A DNA stretch of 7,068 nucleotides from Natronomonas sp. (lineage in GTDB: Archaea; Halobacteriota; Halobacteria; Halobacteriales; Haloarculaceae). The stretch spans positions 1 to 7,068 of the forward strand of contig SKKJ01000339.1 in NCBI GenBank assembly GCA_007121575.1, in the 5' to 3' direction. This document shows, one piece after another, positions 5,352 through 7,068 of this stretch. The notes beneath the pieces are model-generated. The model did not search any database. It was not told the origin of the DNA and was given only the letters and a program-made list of their open reading frames with translations. Numbering within the stretch: position 1 is the stretch's first letter; every line of letters starts with the position of its first letter. The position numbers were made by a program, and so were the translations under genes.

Positions 5352-5897
5352 ATGAGAGAGAATAGCAAAGACATACAGCGAGAGTGGAACGAACTGGCCG
5401 AGAACATGAACGACGCCGTCGCACAGTCGATGGAGAAGAATATGCAGGCGAGCGCGGCCTTCATGGAGTCGTGGGCGAAAGCTATGGAAGAGTCGATGCC
5501 CGACGAATCGGAGATGGCGAGCGGAATCGAAGGCTACAACAGCGCGTATGAGGTGTGGATGGACGCCGCAGAACAGATGTTCGAACGAACCGCCGATGGC
5601 GCCGCGGGCGAAGAGGTTTCGGTGAGCGAACTCCGCGATATCTGGCTACAGAGCGCGAACCAAGCGTTCAAAGAGGTTATGGGCACATCGGCGTTCGCGG
5701 CGGCGAACGGCCAACTCGTCAACGCGATGATGGACATGCGAAAGCAAGTCGACGAGATCGGCGAGGAGACGCTCGCCGAGTTGGGGATGCCGACACAATC
5801 GGATATCGACGAGGTCGGTGAACGAATCGTCGAACTCGAACGTCGGCAGCATCGTGTCGAGAAGAAGCTCGATCGGATCCTTGAGGCAGTCGAATGA
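5352..5897 (+). CDS. phaE: PhaE, small subunit of haloarchaeal type III PHA synthase
   Basis: A 181-residue acidic helical protein, about half the length of bacterial PhaE (roughly 350-360 residues), as expected for the short haloarchaeal subtype. The Met-rich N-terminal helix (1-50) contains IQREWNELA (8-16). The core around 91-146 ([20 protein letters not shown] at 91-110, [22 protein letters not shown] at 114-135, [11 protein letters not shown] at 143-153) has the pattern typical of PhaE, and residues 152-180 form a C-terminal coiled coil ([19 protein letters not shown], 155-173). PhaE has no catalytic residues; in type III enzymes it binds and activates PhaC at the granule. The start at 5352 has no Shine-Dalgarno site and is the first ATG after a possible promoter. 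The stop overlaps the phaC start as ATGA, so the two subunits are coupled and probably made in matched amounts. Confidence 0.9.
   Translation: MRENSKDIQREWNELAENMNDAVAQSMEKNMQASAAFMESWAKAMEESMPDESEMASGIEGYNSAYEVWMDAAEQMFERTADGAAGEEVSVSELRDIWLQSANQAFKEVMGTSAFAAANGQLVNAMMDMRKQVDEIGEETLAELGMPTQSDIDEVGERIVELERRQHRVEKKLDRILEAVE
5883..5896 (+). promoter_or_regulatory. Ribosome binding site deciding the phaC start
   Basis: GAGG at 5883-5886 lies seven bases before the ATG at 5894-5896, which overlaps the phaE stop. A second in-frame ATG at 5900 (Met3) is less well spaced, so 5894 is preferred. Confidence 0.6.
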
Positions 5898-7068
5898 GTA
5901 TGAACAACCCCCTCGCGCTCGCGTTGAACTTCCAGCGTGAGTGGCTCGAAAACGCGGTCGATTCCGTCGAGAAAGGGGCGATCGCCGACGAACAGTTCGA
6001 GCGAATCGAACGCGTCGATGTCGGGGAAACGCCGAGCGAGGTCGTCTACGAGGAGAACAAACTCGAATTGTTACACTATGAATCACGGACCGACGAGCAA
6101 CATGGCACCCCGATTATCATCGTGTACGCGCTGATCAACAAGCCGTTCATCCTCGACCTCCAGCCCGATAGAAGCGTCGTTCGCCGCCTTTTAGACGCCG
6201 GTCACGACGTCTACTTGATCGACTGGAACGAACCCTCACGATTGGATCAACATCTCACGCTCGAAGACTACGTCGACCGATACATCGACAACTGCGTTGA
6301 CGTGGTCCGGGAGCGGTCCAGCGTCGATCGAATCAATCTCCTCGGCTACTGTATGGGTGGGACGATGGCGGCGATGTACACTGCCTTACACCAACAAAAA
6401 ATTCAGTCACTCGGCCTCATGGCGGCCGGACTGTGTTTCGACGATACCGGCGGTGTGCTCGAACTGTGGGGTGACGCCGAGTATTTCGATCCCAGAGACG
6501 TCGTCGATGTCTACGGAAACGTGCCAGCGGAGATGCTCGATGTCGGCTTCGCGCTGATGGATCCGGTCGCAAATTACGTCTCGAAGTACGTCCGATTGTA
6601 CGACAACCTCGAGAACGACGAGTTCGTCGAAAACTTCGCCCGGATGGAGCAGTGGCTCAGCGAAGGGATCGATCTCGCCGGCGAGGCATACATCCAGTTT
6701 CTCGAAGACATCTATCAGGACAACAAACTCTACAACAACGAACTGTATCTCGGCGACAAACACGTCGACGTCAGCCAAATCGATGTGCCGATCCTCCAGA
6801 TCGTCGGCGAGTACGACCACCTCATCCCGGCAGAGACGAGCAAGCCGTTCAACGATGTCGTCAAAAGCGAAGACACGGAGATCATCGAATATCCCACCGG
6901 CCACATCGGCCTATCGGTTTCGGGATCGAGCCACCGAGACGTCTGGCCACACGTCGCCGAGTGGTTCTTCGAGAAGTCGGAAGGTGAGACCGAAGCGCTG
7001 GATGATGCCGAATCGGGGAAGGCAGAGATGAGTGAGACCGAAGACGTAGACGAGGAAGTCGAAGCGGA
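5894..7068 (+). CDS. phaC: PhaC, catalytic subunit of haloarchaeal type III PHA synthase (C-terminus cut by window edge)
   Basis: 391 residues are visible and the frame is still open at the right edge. The protein is an alpha/beta hydrolase that polymerises (R)-3-hydroxyacyl-CoA into PHA. The nucleophile box GYCMGG (151-156) has Cys153 in place of the lipase serine, as in all PHA synthases. The other catalytic residues are Asp308 in GEYDHL and His337 in [25 protein letters not shown] (77-94), YLIDWNEPS (107-115) and LMDPVANYV (221-229) are strongly typical of type III PhaC. The hydrolase fold ends near 361. An acidic, low-complexity tail follows and runs off the window. My recollection is that haloarchaeal PhaC proteins carry such an extension beyond the bacterial end and that it matters for activity in Haloferax mediterranei. 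The N-terminus has [17 protein letters not shown] (5-21), similar to helices in PhaP and PhaE. It is coupled to phaE by a 4-base overlap. Confidence 0.96.
   Translation, partial: MSMNNPLALALNFQREWLENAVDSVEKGAIADEQFERIERVDVGETPSEVVYEENKLELLHYESRTDEQHGTPIIIVYALINKPFILDLQPDRSVVRRLLDAGHDVYLIDWNEPSRLDQHLTLEDYVDRYIDNCVDVVRERSSVDRINLLGYCMGGTMAAMYTALHQQKIQSLGLMAAGLCFDDTGGVLELWGDAEYFDPRDVVDVYGNVPAEMLDVGFALMDPVANYVSKYVRLYDNLENDEFVENFARMEQWLSEGIDLAGEAYIQFLEDIYQDNKLYNNELYLGDKHVDVSQIDVPILQIVGEYDHLIPAETSKPFNDVVKSEDTEIIEYPTGHIGLSVSGSSHRDVWPHVAEWFFEKSEGETEALDDAESGKAEMSETEDVDEEVEA

Noticed and set aside
4574..5464. A 296-residue minus-strand open frame across phaP, the gap and the start of phaE
   Set aside because: It lies antisense to three well-supported features. 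Its translation is rich in Phe, Leu, Arg and Cys, unlike the acidic halophile proteins around it, and has no recognisable domain or start signal.
6407..6904. A 165-residue acidic minus-strand open frame inside phaC
   Set aside because: Its acidic, Val-rich composition is the mirror of phaC codons (GAC/GTC and GAA/TTC). It is embedded in conserved catalytic sequence and has no independent support.
1..7068. Search for tRNA, rRNA, CRISPR arrays, insertion sequences and attachment sites
   Set aside because: I saw no tRNA-like cloverleaf, regularly spaced repeats, transposase motifs or terminal inverted repeats; nearly all of the window is explained by the listed genes.

Overview
The window looks chromosomal and haloarchaeal (class Halobacteria). 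Every credible protein is strongly acidic. Several genes have a TATA-like box about 25-35 bases before the ATG and no Shine-Dalgarno site, which fits leaderless transcripts, while genes inside operons carry GGAGG/GAGG-type sites. The gene families are also typical of haloarchaea: a KH-domain beta-CASP RNase, a DHH phosphoesterase and a type III PHA synthase. I cannot name genus or species. Both edges cut genes: the left edge removes the C-terminus of the RNase and the right edge removes the end of phaC.

Left part (1-3440), information processing. On the minus strand, 1-1296 encodes the N-terminal 432 residues of aCPSF1/FttA, the archaeal CPSF73-like RNase and transcription termination factor. 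A 211-base intergenic region separates it from a divergent 160-residue acidic protein that I do not recognise (1508-1990, plus strand). This gene converges, with a 13-base gap, on a DHH/DHHA1 phosphoesterase of the archaeal RecJ-like type (2004-3440, minus strand).

Right part (3513-7068), a polyhydroxyalkanoate (PHA) locus. A MaoC-type (R)-enoyl-CoA hydratase (PhaJ-like, 3513-4148, minus strand) is divergent from phaR-phaP-phaE-phaC on the plus strand. PhaR is an AbrB-type regulator, PhaP a coiled-coil phasin, and PhaE and PhaC the two subunits of a haloarchaeal type III synthase. phaR/phaP overlap by 8 bases and phaE/phaC by 4 (ATGA), so each pair looks translationally coupled. A 121-base gap with an inverted repeat and a possible promoter separates the pairs. 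Inferred flow: the hydratase links enoyl-CoA and (R)-3-hydroxyacyl-CoA, PhaEC polymerises the latter, PhaP coats the granule and PhaR regulates the locus.

The points most worth a second look are: two inverted repeats in the 136-base maoC-phaR intergenic region; a Gln-Arg-centred N-terminal helix motif shared by PhaP, PhaE and PhaC; a helical, phasin-like N-terminal extension on the hydratase; a strong internal Shine-Dalgarno site giving PhaR a second possible start; and an 8-bp inverted repeat in front of phaE. The PHA cluster itself is a known haloarchaeal system. I did not find a clearly new system, only unexplained regulatory and targeting details within a known one.
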